Shown: positions 8,430-17,707, counted from the first letter of the stretch. The stretch is DNA of 64,000 nucleotides from Streptomyces sp. NRRL S-350 (GCF_000719705.1 NZ_JOHO01000021.1:89026-153025); one strand, 5' to 3'. Program-made: numbers and translations. Notes: generated by a model not told the origin, from the letters alone.

Positions 8430-9350
8430 ATGAGTAAAGCTGTCCGTTACCGGCGGTTCGGCGGTCCCGAAGTACTCGAACTGCAGGAGATACCCGAGCC
8501 GCACGCCGCACCGGACGAGGTCCGCGTCCGGGTCACGGCCGCCGGGCTGAACCCGATGGACTGGCAGATCACCACACGGCCCGACATGGCGGCGCGGTTC
8601 GGCATCACCTTGCCGGCCGGGTTCGGCAGCGACTTCGCCGGAGTGGTGGACCAGGTGGGCGCCCAAGCCACCGGATTCGCGACCGGCGACCGGGTGTACG
8701 GGGCTGCGATCGGCCGGTCCGTCGCCGATTTCGTGCTGGTCGAGACACCCGCGGCACACCTGTGGCACACCCCGGAGGGCGTCGGCGACAAGGTGGCGGC
8801 CACGCTTCCGGTGTCCGGCCTGACAGCCTCCGCCGCGCTCGCCGCCATCGGACTGCGCACCGGGGACACCGTCCTGATCGGAGGAGCGGCGGGTGGCGTG
8901 GGCATCTTCGCCGTGCAGCTGGCGAAGCTTGCGGGTGCCCGGGTGCTCGGCACCGCCTCCGAGGGCACGTTCGGATTCCTGCGCGGGCTCGGCGCCGAAC
9001 CCGTGGCGTACGGCCCCGGCCTGGCGGAGCGGGTGCGGACCCTGGCGCCCGAGGGGATCACCGCCGCAACCGACCTGTTCGGAAGGGAGGCCGCCGAGGC
9101 CGCGCTGACGCTCGGCGTCGTGCCCGAGCGGATCTCCGTCGTGGCCGACGGCCCCGCCCCGCCGCCCGGTGTGCGCAAGGCGGGCGCCCTCGATGCCGGT
9201 CCGGGCGCCCTGGAACGGATCGCCGATGCGATCCGTTCCGGCGCGATCGCGGTCCCGATCGCGGCGACCTTCCCGGTAGAGCGGATCCGCGAAGCCGTGA
9301 CGACGCAGGCCGAGAGGCATGTTCACGGCAAAATCGTGATCGCACTGTGA
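8430..9350 (+). CDS. NADP-dependent oxidoreductase, quinone-reductase/MDR type
   Basis: A 306-residue zinc-independent medium-chain reductase. It has the GroES-like N-terminal domain (AAGLNPMDWQI at 38-48, GSDFAGVV at 67-74) and the nucleotide-binding loop GGAAGGVG at 151-158, without the catalytic zinc cysteines. The C-terminal VHGKIVIAL is typical of the QOR family. AGGAG lies eight bases before the ATG. It likely reduces quinones or reactive aldehydes under control of the divergent TetR. Confidence 0.9.
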   Translation: MSKAVRYRRFGGPEVLELQEIPEPHAAPDEVRVRVTAAGLNPMDWQITTRPDMAARFGITLPAGFGSDFAGVVDQVGAQATGFATGDRVYGAAIGRSVADFVLVETPAAHLWHTPEGVGDKVAATLPVSGLTASAALAAIGLRTGDTVLIGGAAGGVGIFAVQLAKLAGARVLGTASEGTFGFLRGLGAEPVAYGPGLAERVRTLAPEGITAATDLFGREAAEAALTLGVVPERISVVADGPAPPPGVRKAGALDAGPGALERIADAIRSGAIAVPIAATFPVERIREAVTTQAERHVHGKIVIAL

Positions 9351-9568
9351 ACCGGCCCACTCGTTCCGCTACGTGCTCCCCCTGACGCAGTCGCGCCACC
9401 CGGGGCGACGGGTCGGACGGCCCCTCACACCACCACAGTCAAAGGTTCTCTGATTCGGCACTACTGCACGTGAATTCGAGATGTCGGTCTGCCCTGGGCG
9501 GGCTGGTTGCCCATGTCGGGTGGTGTCAGGGGTCGACCACCGGGCGTCCCTTGACCAGACTGAGCCGG

Positions 9569-10249
9569 GTGACGACACGACCATCTCCTCAGGAAGACCT
9601 CCGTGCTGTTCTCTTCGACTCGGGCGGCGTGCTGATGCAGCCGATCGGCGGCCGGTGGAACCCACGAGCAGACTTCGAGCAGACCGTTCTCGCCCACGTG
9701 CCTTCGATGACGTCGGAACAGTTCGCGGCAGCCATCGCCGCAGGCGACCGCTTTCTCGCCGCCGCGTCGCCCGAGCCTGAGCCCGACGACTACCACCGGC
9801 TGATGCTGCGTGACGTGGGGGTGGACCCGACCTCGGAACTCCTCGCCGATTTGCGCCGCGAGGTCCCGCCGACCACGATCCTGGAGACCTACCCGGAGGT
9901 CGTGGGCGCTCTGGAGGAGCTCAGTCGGCGGGGCGTGCGGATGGCGGTGGTGTCGGATGCCTGGCCCGATCTGCCCGACCTTCACGCGGGACTGGGGATC
10001 GCGCGGTTCTTTGAGGCGTATGCGATCTCTGCGGTGCTCGGCTGCAACAAGCCGGACCCGCGCATGTACCACCATGCCAGCGACGCGCTGGAGCTCGCGC
10101 CGGCGCAGTGCCTGTTCGTCGACGACGATCCGGCTCTGGTCGCCGCCGCGATCGGACTCGGTTACGCGGGGCGCGCGGTGTGCCGGGGATCGGTCACCGC
10201 AGAGGTGCCTTCCATCGCGTCTCTATCGGAATTGCTGGACCTCTTCTGA
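9569..10249 (+). CDS. HAD-superfamily hydrolase
   Basis: About 226 residues from a GTG at 9569; a longer frame from a GTG at 9470 is possible but adds non-conserved sequence. HAD motif I is LFDSGGVL, in which the nucleophile Asp is kept but the usual second Asp is Gly, as in YihX-like members. Motif II is VVSDAWP, motif III the Lys in GCNKPDPRMY, and motif IV FVDDDP. It is probably a small-molecule phosphatase or haloacid-type hydrolase. It stands alone between the reductase and an IS630 relic. Confidence 0.85.
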   Translation: MTTRPSPQEDLRAVLFDSGGVLMQPIGGRWNPRADFEQTVLAHVPSMTSEQFAAAIAAGDRFLAAASPEPEPDDYHRLMLRDVGVDPTSELLADLRREVPPTTILETYPEVVGALEELSRRGVRMAVVSDAWPDLPDLHAGLGIARFFEAYAISAVLGCNKPDPRMYHHASDALELAPAQCLFVDDDPALVAAAIGLGYAGRAVCRGSVTAEVPSIASLSELLDLF

Positions 10250-10317
10250 CACGGTCGGGACATGGTCTCCTGGCGGCCTGCGAGCGGCAGGGGCGATGGT
10301 GCGGCGCGGGCTGGCGG

Positions 10318-10690
10318 TCAACTACCGGGGGTCAGGCCGGTGGCGGCGAGGCAGCCGTCGACCACGTCGGGGCGGTACTGGATCTGCTTGAGCCTGCGCT
10401 TCACGGCCCGGGGTGATCCGGCCGAGGTCGGCGGCGGGCGGCGAGGTTGCCGATGTCGCGCTTGAGCACGGACCAGATGCCCTCCTGCGGGTTGAGGTCC
10501 GGTGCGTAGGTGGGCAGCTGGAACACGGGAGCCACTCGGCGTTCGCGTCGACGAACTCGCGCATCCCGGCGGTCGGGTGGAAGCGGACGTTGTCCCAGAC
10601 CAGCACGGTCGGGCCGCCCAGCCGGGTGCGGGCACGGATGATCAGGTCACGGAAGTCCCCCAGCCGAAGCCCTTCGGCTCGTCCTCGTGG
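10318..10690 (-). pseudogene. IS630-family transposase, C-terminal relic
   Basis: Read leftwards, the DDE catalytic region is recognisable in pieces: GPTVLVWDNVRFHPTAGM (the second Asp), then YAPDLNPQEGIWSVLKRD (the final Glu), then RRLKQIQYRPDVVDG. At least two or three frameshifts separate these pieces, and the N-terminal helix-turn-helix half is missing. It is inactive and no clear terminal inverted repeats are seen. Confidence 0.8.
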
Positions 10691-11088
10691 CCTCGATGTC
10701 TGCTCGCTCGGATCGTCGAGCCTCCGGCATGGTCTGCGAGGCTGCGGGAGACGGTGGCCGCAGTCGTCGGTGGGCGGGACTCCGCGGTGAGGGACGTCCT
10801 GCGGGTATCCGGCGTGGCCGACCGGGCGCTGGCCGGCGTCTTCGGCGAATCGATGCGGCTGCTCCAGGACAACCTTGCTGCCTCCGTCGTCGACACGCAG
10901 CTGTGGTTCCTGGATCCTGCCTGCCCTGACCGCCTCCCTCGGTACCTGGTACTTACAGGACAACGTCATCGGATCCCTGTCCGGGATCTTCGGGCCCCTC
11001 ACCCCCGCAGGCCCGCCGGCGCCGTGACACGCGCAGCGGCCGTCCGGGTGGGTGCCGCAGGGCCACCCTCACCACGGCGTCCGCCCCT
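10691..11088. other. Region with an unidentified coding-like stretch
   Basis: On the plus strand, 10730-10930 reads as a plausible helical protein segment (ETVAAVVGGRDSAVRDVL ... SVVDTQLWFLDPA) without a start or clear end. It may be a truncated gene broken by the IS630 element; no family was recognised. The rest is upstream sequence of the next regulator. Confidence 0.35.
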
Positions 11089-11100
11089 ATGTTGGTCGGC

Positions 11101-11958
11101 ATGCACACGAAACGCCTGAGTGAGTTCCTGCGGGCCCGGCGCGCAGTGGTGCTCCCCGAGGACCACGGGATGCCTGCGGGGGCGCGCCGTACTCCCGGTC
11201 TGCGGCGCGAGGAGATGGCTGTCCTCGCCGGGGTGAGCACCGACTACTACGTGCGGCTGGAGCAGGGGCGCGAGCGCAACCCGTCGCCCCAGGTCCTGCG
11301 CGCCCTGGCGTCCGCCCTGCTGCTGGAAGACGAGGAAGCCGCCTATCTGCGCGCGCTGGTCGATCCGCCGCAACCCGGGCGCCCCAGACCGGCCCGGGAG
11401 TACGCAGGCCCGCAACTGGTGTCCTTGCTGGACACCTGGGCGGACACCCCGGCCCTGGTCTACGGCCGCTACCTCGACCTGCTGGCCGTCAACTCCCTGG
11501 GCGAGGCGCTGTTCTCCTGGCTCGGCAACGAGACCAGCCTGATCTCAGCAATGTTCCTCAACCCGGCCGCCCGGGACTTCTACCGTGACTGGGCCGTCGT
11601 CACGCAGGGGTGCGTGGCCGCACTGCGGGCCGCGAATCCCGACCCGGATGACCGGCGGCTGCAGGAACTGGTGGGCGAACTATCGGTGCACAGCCCCGAC
11701 TTCGCCCGCATGTGGGCACGCCATGAGGTCCGGGCCAAGACGGGCTCGAGCAAGCGCTTGCGCCACCCGCTGGTCGGCGAGCTCACCCTGGGCTTCGAGA
11801 CCTTCTCCGTCAACAGCGCACCCGGCCAGCACCTGGTCGTCTACCGCGCCGAACCCGGCAGCGCCGGCGCACAGTCTCTGGCCTTGCTGGGCAGCTACGC
11901 CCTCGCCGATCTCCAAGACATTCAAGACGAAGGACACATCCCGCATGACCTCCCCTGA
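11101..11958 (+). CDS. Helix-turn-helix regulator with MmyB-like ligand domain
   Basis: About 285 residues from MHTKRLSEFL; an ATG four codons upstream is an alternative start. The N-terminal XRE-type helix-turn-helix (TPGLRREEMAVLAGVSTDYY, about residues 30-50, then VRLEQGRERNPS) is followed by the MmyB-like PAS-related domain (PALVYGRYLDLLAVNSLGEA). This family usually senses fatty-acid-like ligands and controls a neighbouring dehydrogenase. The stop overlaps the downstream SDR start by 14 bp, so the two are translationally coupled. Confidence 0.9.
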   Translation: MHTKRLSEFLRARRAVVLPEDHGMPAGARRTPGLRREEMAVLAGVSTDYYVRLEQGRERNPSPQVLRALASALLLEDEEAAYLRALVDPPQPGRPRPAREYAGPQLVSLLDTWADTPALVYGRYLDLLAVNSLGEALFSWLGNETSLISAMFLNPAARDFYRDWAVVTQGCVAALRAANPDPDDRRLQELVGELSVHSPDFARMWARHEVRAKTGSSKRLRHPLVGELTLGFETFSVNSAPGQHLVVYRAEPGSAGAQSLALLGSYALADLQDIQDEGHIPHDLP

Positions 11959-12793
11959 TTCCCCCGTGTGGTTCATCACCGGCTGCTCCTCCGGCCTGGG
12001 CCGGGCACTGGCCCAAGCGGTGCTGGAACGCGGATGGCGGGCGGTGGTCACCGCCCGCGACCCGGGCAAGATCGCCGACGTGGTCGCCGGACACGAGGAA
12101 CGTGCCACCGCCCTGGCGCTGGACGTCACCGACTCCGAACAGATCACCAAGGCGGTCGCCCAGGCCCAGGCCGCCTTCGGGCGGATCGACGTCCTGGTCA
12201 ACAACGCCGGCTACGGCTACCTCGCCGCAGTCGAGGAAGGCGAGGAGGACGAAGTCCGCGCCCTGTTCGACACCAACGTCTTCAGCCTGGTCCATACCAC
12301 TCAGGCCGTCCTGCCGGGCATGCGCGCCCGTCGCGCCGGCCACATCGTCAACGTGTCCTCGCTCGGCGGCCTGGTCGGCTTCGGCGCCACCGGCTACTAC
12401 CACGCCACCAAGTTCGCCGTGGAAGGCCTCTCCGAGTCACTCGCCGCCGAAGTCGCCCCGCTCGGCATCAACGTGACGATCGTCGAACCTGCCGCGTTCC
12501 GCACCAACTGGTCCGGACCCTCCATGCGCCAGTCCGCCACCGTCATCGACGACTACGCCTCCACCGCGGGCGCACGCCGCGCCGCCACCCTGGCCACCTA
12601 CGGCCACCAGCCCGGGGATCCGGCACGCGCCGCCCAGGCCGTCATCGGCGCCGTCACCGCCGACGAGCCCCCGCTGCGCCTGCTGCTGGGCAAGGCCGCG
12701 TACGACATCGCCACCGCCAAGCTGGACTCGCTCAGGACCGCCTTCGACGGCTGGCGGGAGGTGACTCTCGGCGCCGACTTCCCCCGGAGCTGA
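11945..12793 (+). CDS. Short-chain dehydrogenase/reductase
   Basis: A 282-residue classical SDR. The cofactor loop TGCSSGLG is at 12-19, NNAG at 86-89, the catalytic Ser is at 138/139 and YHATK at 152-156, so the full catalytic set is present. The first Arg after strand 2 (TARDP) suggests NADP preference. The ATG at 11945 overlaps the end of the MmyB-like regulator gene. Substrate unknown. Confidence 0.93.
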   Translation: MTSPDSPVWFITGCSSGLGRALAQAVLERGWRAVVTARDPGKIADVVAGHEERATALALDVTDSEQITKAVAQAQAAFGRIDVLVNNAGYGYLAAVEEGEEDEVRALFDTNVFSLVHTTQAVLPGMRARRAGHIVNVSSLGGLVGFGATGYYHATKFAVEGLSESLAAEVAPLGINVTIVEPAAFRTNWSGPSMRQSATVIDDYASTAGARRAATLATYGHQPGDPARAAQAVIGAVTADEPPLRLLLGKAAYDIATAKLDSLRTAFDGWREVTLGADFPRS

Positions 12794-12999
12794 CGGCGAG
12801 CTGACGGCGCGCATCGCCGATCGCGGGGGCGGGCTCCGCTCGCCCGCCCACCCGCGTCCGCCGAACTCGCAGTCACAGGCTCAGCAGCACGTCCCGAACC
12901 GCGGCGGGCCAGGGCAGCCGGGGCAGCACGGCAGAACCCCGGCCGCCCACACCGCACACGACGGCGCCCGCCGCCCGGCCGGACCACCGGGCCCGCAGG

Positions 13000-13275
13000 C
13001 GTGTGGCGGCGCCCTTGACCCACTGCATCGGTGTGGTCGTCCGAGCGGCGGATCGTGGAGCGCACCACGCCGTGCAGGTGATAGGGCCCCACGGCGAGCC
13101 GGTCCTCGCGGACGAAGGGCCACTCGATCAGGCGCAGGGCCGCGGCCTGGGTGTGTCATGCCGGCAGCCTCGGTGGCGAGCGGGAGGTCGAAGGCGTCCA
13201 GCAGCGACACGGCGCGCAGCACGTGCCGCTCGTCGGGGGTGAGGTCTTGGAGGGCCCGTTTCCGCAGGCCGGCGG
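13000..13275 (-). pseudogene. Fragment of an ATP-binding/TPR regulatory protein
   Basis: Read leftwards, TPDERHVLRAVSLLDAFDLP and then, in another frame, a segment beginning ALRLIEWPFVRED followed by AVGPYHLHGVVRSTIRR resemble the middle of large Streptomyces NB-ARC/TPR ATP-binding proteins. A frameshift near 13147 and loss of both ends show it is a relic. Confidence 0.5.
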
Positions 13276-13380
13276 CCCTGGACAAGGGGCCGCAGCCGTG
13301 GCGACAACCCTTCGACCGCTGCTCCTGGAAGCCCAAGGCGCAAGCAGCGTGCGACGGGTCCCGACCGAAGGAATGTCACG

Positions 13381-13812
13381 GTGGCGCTCGCCCTGTTCCA
13401 GCGCGCCACCGGCCGTGAGCTCTGGCATCCGGCCCTGCCCGGCCAGGCCTGCGACAAGGCGACCCGCGATGCGCTGCTCGACCTCGAGGACGCGGGCACG
13501 GCGCGCCCGGACGGCTGGGCGAGGGGCCGCAAGCTCTGGTGCCTCACCCGGGCCGGCCGCGAGGAGGCCGCCGGCTTCCTGCCGGGGGGCACGAAGCTGT
13601 CCACCGTCCGGGAGGGGGAGAGCGCCGGCTACGACGAGCATGCCCTGGACGTCGTTACCTTGGCCGGACACCTCACCCGGCTGGCCGCGGCTCCTCGCTC
13701 ACCCTCACACCGAGGTCCGCCACCCGGTGCCCGGCCGCACGCCGACCTCGTGTGGCGTGTTCCCGGCGCGAGCGTGCCGGTGCTCCTGGTCGAGGTCGAC
13801 CGTGACACGAGA
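13381..13812 (+). pseudogene. Replication-relaxation family protein, decayed
   Basis: A GTG at 13381 opens a frame with ALFQRATGRELWHPALPGQ, then DALLDLEDAG ... KLWCLTRAGREEAAGFLP and, after a disrupted part, VPVLLVEVDRDT. These are the winged-helix and nuclease-like parts of plasmid/ICE replication-relaxation proteins. The central segment (about 13690-13760) is scrambled and the C-terminal third is replaced by foreign sequence. It is a marker of a former integrative element. Confidence 0.6.
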
Positions 13813-13849
13813 CGGTGGGCCACCTCGCCCAGCGCACCAGCGCCTCGCC

Positions 13850-13944
13850 GCGTCCGGCCCACCAGGTCCGGGCACCGAGTCCGGCAGCTCGGGCCAGTGC
13901 ATGACCTCGGGGCCACCCTGCTCCTCGACCGTGATCGCGTGCGT
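13850..13944 (-). pseudogene. Quinone oxidoreductase, N-terminal scrap
   Basis: Reading leftwards from 13944, about 32 codons give HAITVEEQGGPEVMHWPELP and then DSVPGPG, matching the first residues of NAD(P)H quinone oxidoreductases. The start codon has become ACG and the sequence loses similarity after VPGPG. It is a short gene scrap. Confidence 0.5.
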
Positions 13945-14086
13945 GAGCTGACCGCTTTCCTGCGCGGGCTGGTCCGGGAGGGCACGAGCCGCACGGTAGG
14001 CAGCCGAAAATGGACCCCCAAGGCCGGAATCTCTGCGGGGGGAGGTGGCCCTGGGGTCGGCCGGAGCGCCGTCGGCCGGTGACGCT

Positions 14087-14117
14087 ACGGCGGCGGTCCC
14101 TCGGAGGCCGCCGCCGT
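14087..14117. terminator. Bidirectional stem-loop
   Basis: A perfect 10-bp stem (ACGGCGGCGG with CCGCCGCCGT) with an 11-base loop, followed by TT on the plus strand. It lies 40 bp beyond the stop of the leftward PI-PLC-like gene and most likely terminates it. Confidence 0.7.
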
Positions 14118-14156
14118 TTGCTCCGGGTCGCGGCCGAAGGCCACGCCGACTGGGAT

Positions 14157-15122
14157 TCAGCGCCCGATGAAGTTCTTGGCCACCAGGAGGTCCAACACGT
14201 TGGTGTGGAAGTCGGGGAAGTCCATCGGGACGATCCCGAAGTGGACGGCCTCGTTCCTGCGGGCGTACAGGTAGTCGAACACCGGCGGCATGATCGAGTC
14301 CGCGTTCAGCTTGGGCCACTTCCCGCCCGCGTAGCTGGTGAAGTTGATGTACATCTTCGGCGAGTTCTGGTTCCGCCACGCCTCGTCGAACTGGTTGACG
14401 ATGGCCCGGGCCTTGCCGTCGGTGCCGACGTCCTGGTACTGGTCCTGGATGTTCATCAGGTCGGAGTTGCCCCAGTGCATCACGTCCCACGAGGAGTCGG
14501 AGCTGGTGTCGAAGTCGGCGAGCAGCACGATCTTGCCGCGGGCCTGCCCGAGGGTGGGCCACCGGGGCGCGGTCCAGAACAGGTTGCGGTAGCCGAAGCC
14601 GTCCAGGTGGTACTGCATGCGGCGCAGGAACTCCACCCCGTTGATCGGGTTGCTGCCCGCGTTCTCGTTCTTGATCCGCATGACCAGTGCCTCGCGCGGC
14701 GACTGCTTGAAGAAGGCCCGGCACTCGTCCAGCACGGTACGCAGCGTGCTGCCCTGGGGGAACCGGTCGTGGAAGACGCCGAGCCAGTTCTTGGTCTCGC
14801 GGTCGTTCAGGGGGAACCGCTGCAAGCGGATGTCGAGGAAGCGGATGCCCCGCTGGAGCTGCTGCGTAACGCCCCAGTTCTGGGTGTGCGACCACTCGGT
14901 GCCGTTCGTCGGGTCGACGCAGCCGGAGTCGTGGGTGCCCGGGATGGTCAGCTGGGTCAGCGAGAGGCTGTCGGGCAGCCCGGCCATCCAGGCGCCGCTG
15001 TTCCACGAGGCGGCCGCGGCCGGCGTGGCCGCGATGGTGAGGCCGAGGGCGGCGGTCAATGCCCCGCCACCGACTGCACCGCCCAACCTCAGGATGTCGC
15101 GGCGGTTCGGGTTGACGGTCAT
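14157..15122 (-). CDS. Secreted PI-PLC X-domain phosphodiesterase (Tat)
   Basis: A 321-residue protein from MTVNPNRRDIL. The twin-arginine motif (RRDILRL) and the hydrophobic stretch to ATPAAAA predict Tat export. The X-domain follows: GTHDS with H64, IRFLDIRL, and FHDR with H118, the two catalytic histidines of bacterial phosphatidylinositol-specific phospholipase C. It cleaves or binds phosphoinositide-like head groups outside the cell. A GGAG motif supports the start at 15122; a longer frame to 15161 is less likely. Confidence 0.9.
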   Translation of the reverse strand: MTVNPNRRDILRLGGAVGGGALTAALGLTIAATPAAAASWNSGAWMAGLPDSLSLTQLTIPGTHDSGCVDPTNGTEWSHTQNWGVTQQLQRGIRFLDIRLQRFPLNDRETKNWLGVFHDRFPQGSTLRTVLDECRAFFKQSPREALVMRIKNENAGSNPINGVEFLRRMQYHLDGFGYRNLFWTAPRWPTLGQARGKIVLLADFDTSSDSSWDVMHWGNSDLMNIQDQYQDVGTDGKARAIVNQFDEAWRNQNSPKMYINFTSYAGGKWPKLNADSIMPPVFDYLYARRNEAVHFGIVPMDFPDFHTNVLDLLVAKNFIGR

Positions 15123-15430
15123 GGGCTGCTCCGCGGTCTCGGTCGGTCCGGATCCCTGCATGGCTGTCTACGGAGGCCGCGCGGAGTCCGGTTCATCGCC
15201 ATCGGCTGCGCGGGCTCGGTCGGGAGTGGACGAGCGTCATGGCAGGTGGCCGAAATTGCACTACAAGGACAGAAGTCTCGCGGGGGCGGTGAGTGGCCGG
15301 CGCCAACTAGCCAGCCGCAGCCCGCCCGAGGGATCGCCGTGCAACCGGCCAAGTGGGAGACACCGGCTGGGGTGGCGGGTTCCCCGGCGTGTCAGTTGGC
15401 GTTGTGGCGGCGGTGAGGTTGCCGGAGAAG

Positions 15431-16540
15431 TCAGTCGTCGAGTGCGATCGCGTTCTTGGCTTGCTCGACGGAGGCTTCCGCGGCCGGTCCGCTGGGATTC
15501 TCGGTGGCGAGTGACTGGTTGAGTTCGACGAACGGACGCATGCGCTTCTCGTAGTGGGCGAATGCCGCGCGGTGGTCGGCGCCGGTCCGTCGCAGGGCGT
15601 CGGCCAGTACGTAGGCCCCAACCAGGGCGAGGCTGGTCCCCTGGCCGGACAGCGGGGAGGCGCAGTAGCCCGCGTCGCCGAGCAGGACGGTCCTGCCCTT
15701 GGACCAGGGGTCCACGTGGACCTGTGTCATCGCGTCGAAGTAGAAGTCGGGTGCCTCCCATAGGGCCTTCAGCAGCCTCGGGGTCTCCCAGCGCAGCATC
15801 GCCATCCGGTCGGCGACGAATCGCTTGTGCTGTTCGGTGTCACGGGGGCCGGCGGAAAGCGGTTCGGCTGCGAAGCCGAACGTGATCCTCAGCTGGGTGT
15901 TGTCGCGCACCGGGTAGATGCCGTAGCCGGTCTCGCCGTCCCTGAGCCAGAGCTGCCAGTCGTCCAGGGCGAGGAAGTTGTCCGCGCTGAAGATCGCCAG
16001 ATGCATGCCCAGGTGGCGGGTGAACTGCTCCTCGGGCCCGAAGCCCAGCCGTCGCACGGCCGAGTGCAGGCCGTCGGCTCCCACGACCAGGTCGAAGCTC
16101 CGGGGGCGGCCGTGCTCGAAGGCGACCCGTACCCCGTCCTCGTCCTGGTCGAGCGCGGTGATGCGGTCTCCGAACACGAACTCGACGTCGGCGCCGGCGT
16201 GTTCGTGCAGGATGCGGACCAGGTCCTCACGCAGCAGCTCGACGTCGTCGTTGGCGAGCCTGCCGCTGCTGAAGGTCGTCTCGGTGGAGCGATGGATCTC
16301 CCTGCCGTCGCCGTCCAGCACCGACATGCCGCGCATCCGGGTGCGGTGGGCTCGGGCTTGGTCCAGCAGTCCCATCCGCTCGACGACGTCGAGCGCGACG
16401 CCACGGATGTCCACTGCCTGGCCGCCAGGCCGCAGGCCAGGTGCGTGTTCCACGACCGTCACGGCGACGCCGTCGCGGTGCAGCAAACGGGCGAGCGCCG
16501 CCCCGGCGACACCGGCGCCGGAGATCAGAACAGTCTTCAT
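15431..16540 (-). CDS. FAD-dependent monooxygenase (PHBH/TetX type)
   Basis: A 369-residue flavoprotein. The dinucleotide-binding GAGVAG is at 8-13, the class A monooxygenase motif DLVVGADGLHSAVR lies mid-protein, and LLGDAGYCASPLSGQGTS is the second FAD/pyrophosphate motif. The start at 16540 follows GAAGGAG. It most likely hydroxylates an aromatic or polyketide-like small molecule, possibly an antibiotic. It is divergent from a GntR-TetR hybrid regulator, the probable repressor. Confidence 0.93.
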   Translation of the reverse strand: MKTVLISGAGVAGAALARLLHRDGVAVTVVEHAPGLRPGGQAVDIRGVALDVVERMGLLDQARAHRTRMRGMSVLDGDGREIHRSTETTFSSGRLANDDVELLREDLVRILHEHAGADVEFVFGDRITALDQDEDGVRVAFEHGRPRSFDLVVGADGLHSAVRRLGFGPEEQFTRHLGMHLAIFSADNFLALDDWQLWLRDGETGYGIYPVRDNTQLRITFGFAAEPLSAGPRDTEQHKRFVADRMAMLRWETPRLLKALWEAPDFYFDAMTQVHVDPWSKGRTVLLGDAGYCASPLSGQGTSLALVGAYVLADALRRTGADHRAAFAHYEKRMRPFVELNQSLATENPSGPAAEASVEQAKNAIALDD

Positions 16541-16553
16541 GCAAGCTCCTTCA

Positions 16554-16589
16554 TACGCTGTACGCGCCCTGAATGTACGCCGTACGCGC
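16554..16589. promoter_or_regulatory. Direct repeat of a TAC-GCY-GTA dyad
   Basis: TACGCTGTACGCGC (16554-16567) and TACGCCGTACGCGC (16576-16589) are 22 bp apart, two helical turns, directly upstream of the monooxygenase ribosome binding site. Each contains a small dyad. They are likely regulator sites for the monooxygenase promoter. Confidence 0.6.
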
Positions 16590-16616
16590 AGTGCTGCCAA
16601 CTGCCATTCTCGCCGC

Positions 16617-16681
16617 TCTGATCTAGGTCAGCAGGGTCATTTCAGCCTCCCGTGCTGGTAGCGTCTGATCTAGTACAGATC
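16617..16681. promoter_or_regulatory. GntR-like operator pair
   Basis: TCTGATCTAG occurs at 16617-16626 and again at 16664-16673. The second copy is part of the inverted repeat GATCT-AGTAC-AGATC (16667-16681), a shape typical of GntR-family operators. It lies 37 bp upstream of the regulator gene, suggesting autoregulation. Confidence 0.6.
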
Positions 16682-16718
16682 CGATGGTGCGAAAGAAATT
16701 TCTCAGGGAGCCGACAGC

Positions 16719-17675
16719 ATGGCCTCGCAGCCCGACCCGCCTTTTCGGCGCATCGCCGACGAGATCGCCCGACGCATCGCCGAGGGGGCGCTCGCCCCGG
16801 GCGAGCGCGTTCCGTCGACACGCCAGATCGCCCGGGAGTGGGGAGTCGCGCTCGCCACGGCCACGAAGGCCCTCACCACGCTCCGCCTGGAAGGACTGGT
16901 CGAGGCCCGTCCCCGGATCGGTACCGTGGTGGCGGCCAGAGGCAGCGCGGCGGTGGTGGAGCACCATGCCCCGTCCACGCGTCGGCCTCCGGCCATGGCC
17001 CTCTCCGATCACGAACTGAGCCGCGACCGGATCGTCCACGCCGCGATGGACATCGCAGACGCCGAAGGGCTGAGCGCGGTGTCGATGCGCAGCGTTGCCG
17101 CCAGGCTCGGTGTCGCCGCCATGTCCCCCTATCGGTACGTCAACAGCAAGGACGACATGGTCCTCCTGATGGCGGACGCGGCGTTCGGCGAGGAAACCTA
17201 CCCGGTCGAGCCACCGGAGGGGTGGCGGGCCCGCCTGGAACTCGGTGCACGCACCTTGTGGAGGATCCACCGCAGGCATCCCTGGCTCGCACAGGTCGGC
17301 TCCCTGACCCGCCCCCTGCTGCTCCCGGCCCTGATGGTCCACGCGGAATGGGCGCTTGCCGCCATCGACGGCCACGGCCTCGATCCGGAGACCATGCTCG
17401 ACCTGCACGTCCTGCTCTACAGCTACATCCACGGGATCGCCGTACACCTGGAACGGGAAGCCCAGGCAGAGGCCACCACCGGCCTGTCCGAAGACCAGTG
17501 GATGGACCACCAGGCCCCCGCCTTCGCGGCAATCACTGCGGCGACCCGGTACCCCGTATTCACCAGGATCGCCAGCAGCTTCAAGAACGGCTACGACCTC
17601 GACCTGGACACGCTGTTCGAGTTCGGCCTCAAGCCGCTCCTCGACGGCATCGCCCTCATCATCGAGGCTGCGTAG
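16719..17675 (+). CDS. GntR-TetR hybrid transcriptional regulator
   Basis: A 318-residue protein with two DNA-binding modules. Residues 1-75 form a GntR winged helix (FRRIADEIARRIAEGAL ... VPSTRQIAREWGVALAT). Residues 100-150 form a TetR-type helix-turn-helix (GLSAVSMRSVAARLGVAAMS, then PYRYVNSKDDMV), followed by a TetR-like C-terminal ligand domain. It is known as an actinobacterial architecture. It is divergent from the FAD monooxygenase, and two different repeat types in the gap could serve the two modules. Confidence 0.92.
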   Translation: MASQPDPPFRRIADEIARRIAEGALAPGERVPSTRQIAREWGVALATATKALTTLRLEGLVEARPRIGTVVAARGSAAVVEHHAPSTRRPPAMALSDHELSRDRIVHAAMDIADAEGLSAVSMRSVAARLGVAAMSPYRYVNSKDDMVLLMADAAFGEETYPVEPPEGWRARLELGARTLWRIHRRHPWLAQVGSLTRPLLLPALMVHAEWALAAIDGHGLDPETMLDLHVLLYSYIHGIAVHLEREAQAEATTGLSEDQWMDHQAPAFAAITAATRYPVFTRIASSFKNGYDLDLDTLFEFGLKPLLDGIALIIEAA

Positions 17676-17707
17676 CGGCGACTCTTCAGCCAAGGAATGA
17701 CGGGCTG

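Noticed and set aside
10318..10690. Active IS630 element
   Set aside because: Several frameshifts, a missing N-terminal half and no identifiable terminal repeats.
13381..14082. Intact 233-residue replication protein
   Set aside because: Only the first 145 or so codons resemble the family; the middle is scrambled and the end overlaps an antisense quinone oxidoreductase scrap.
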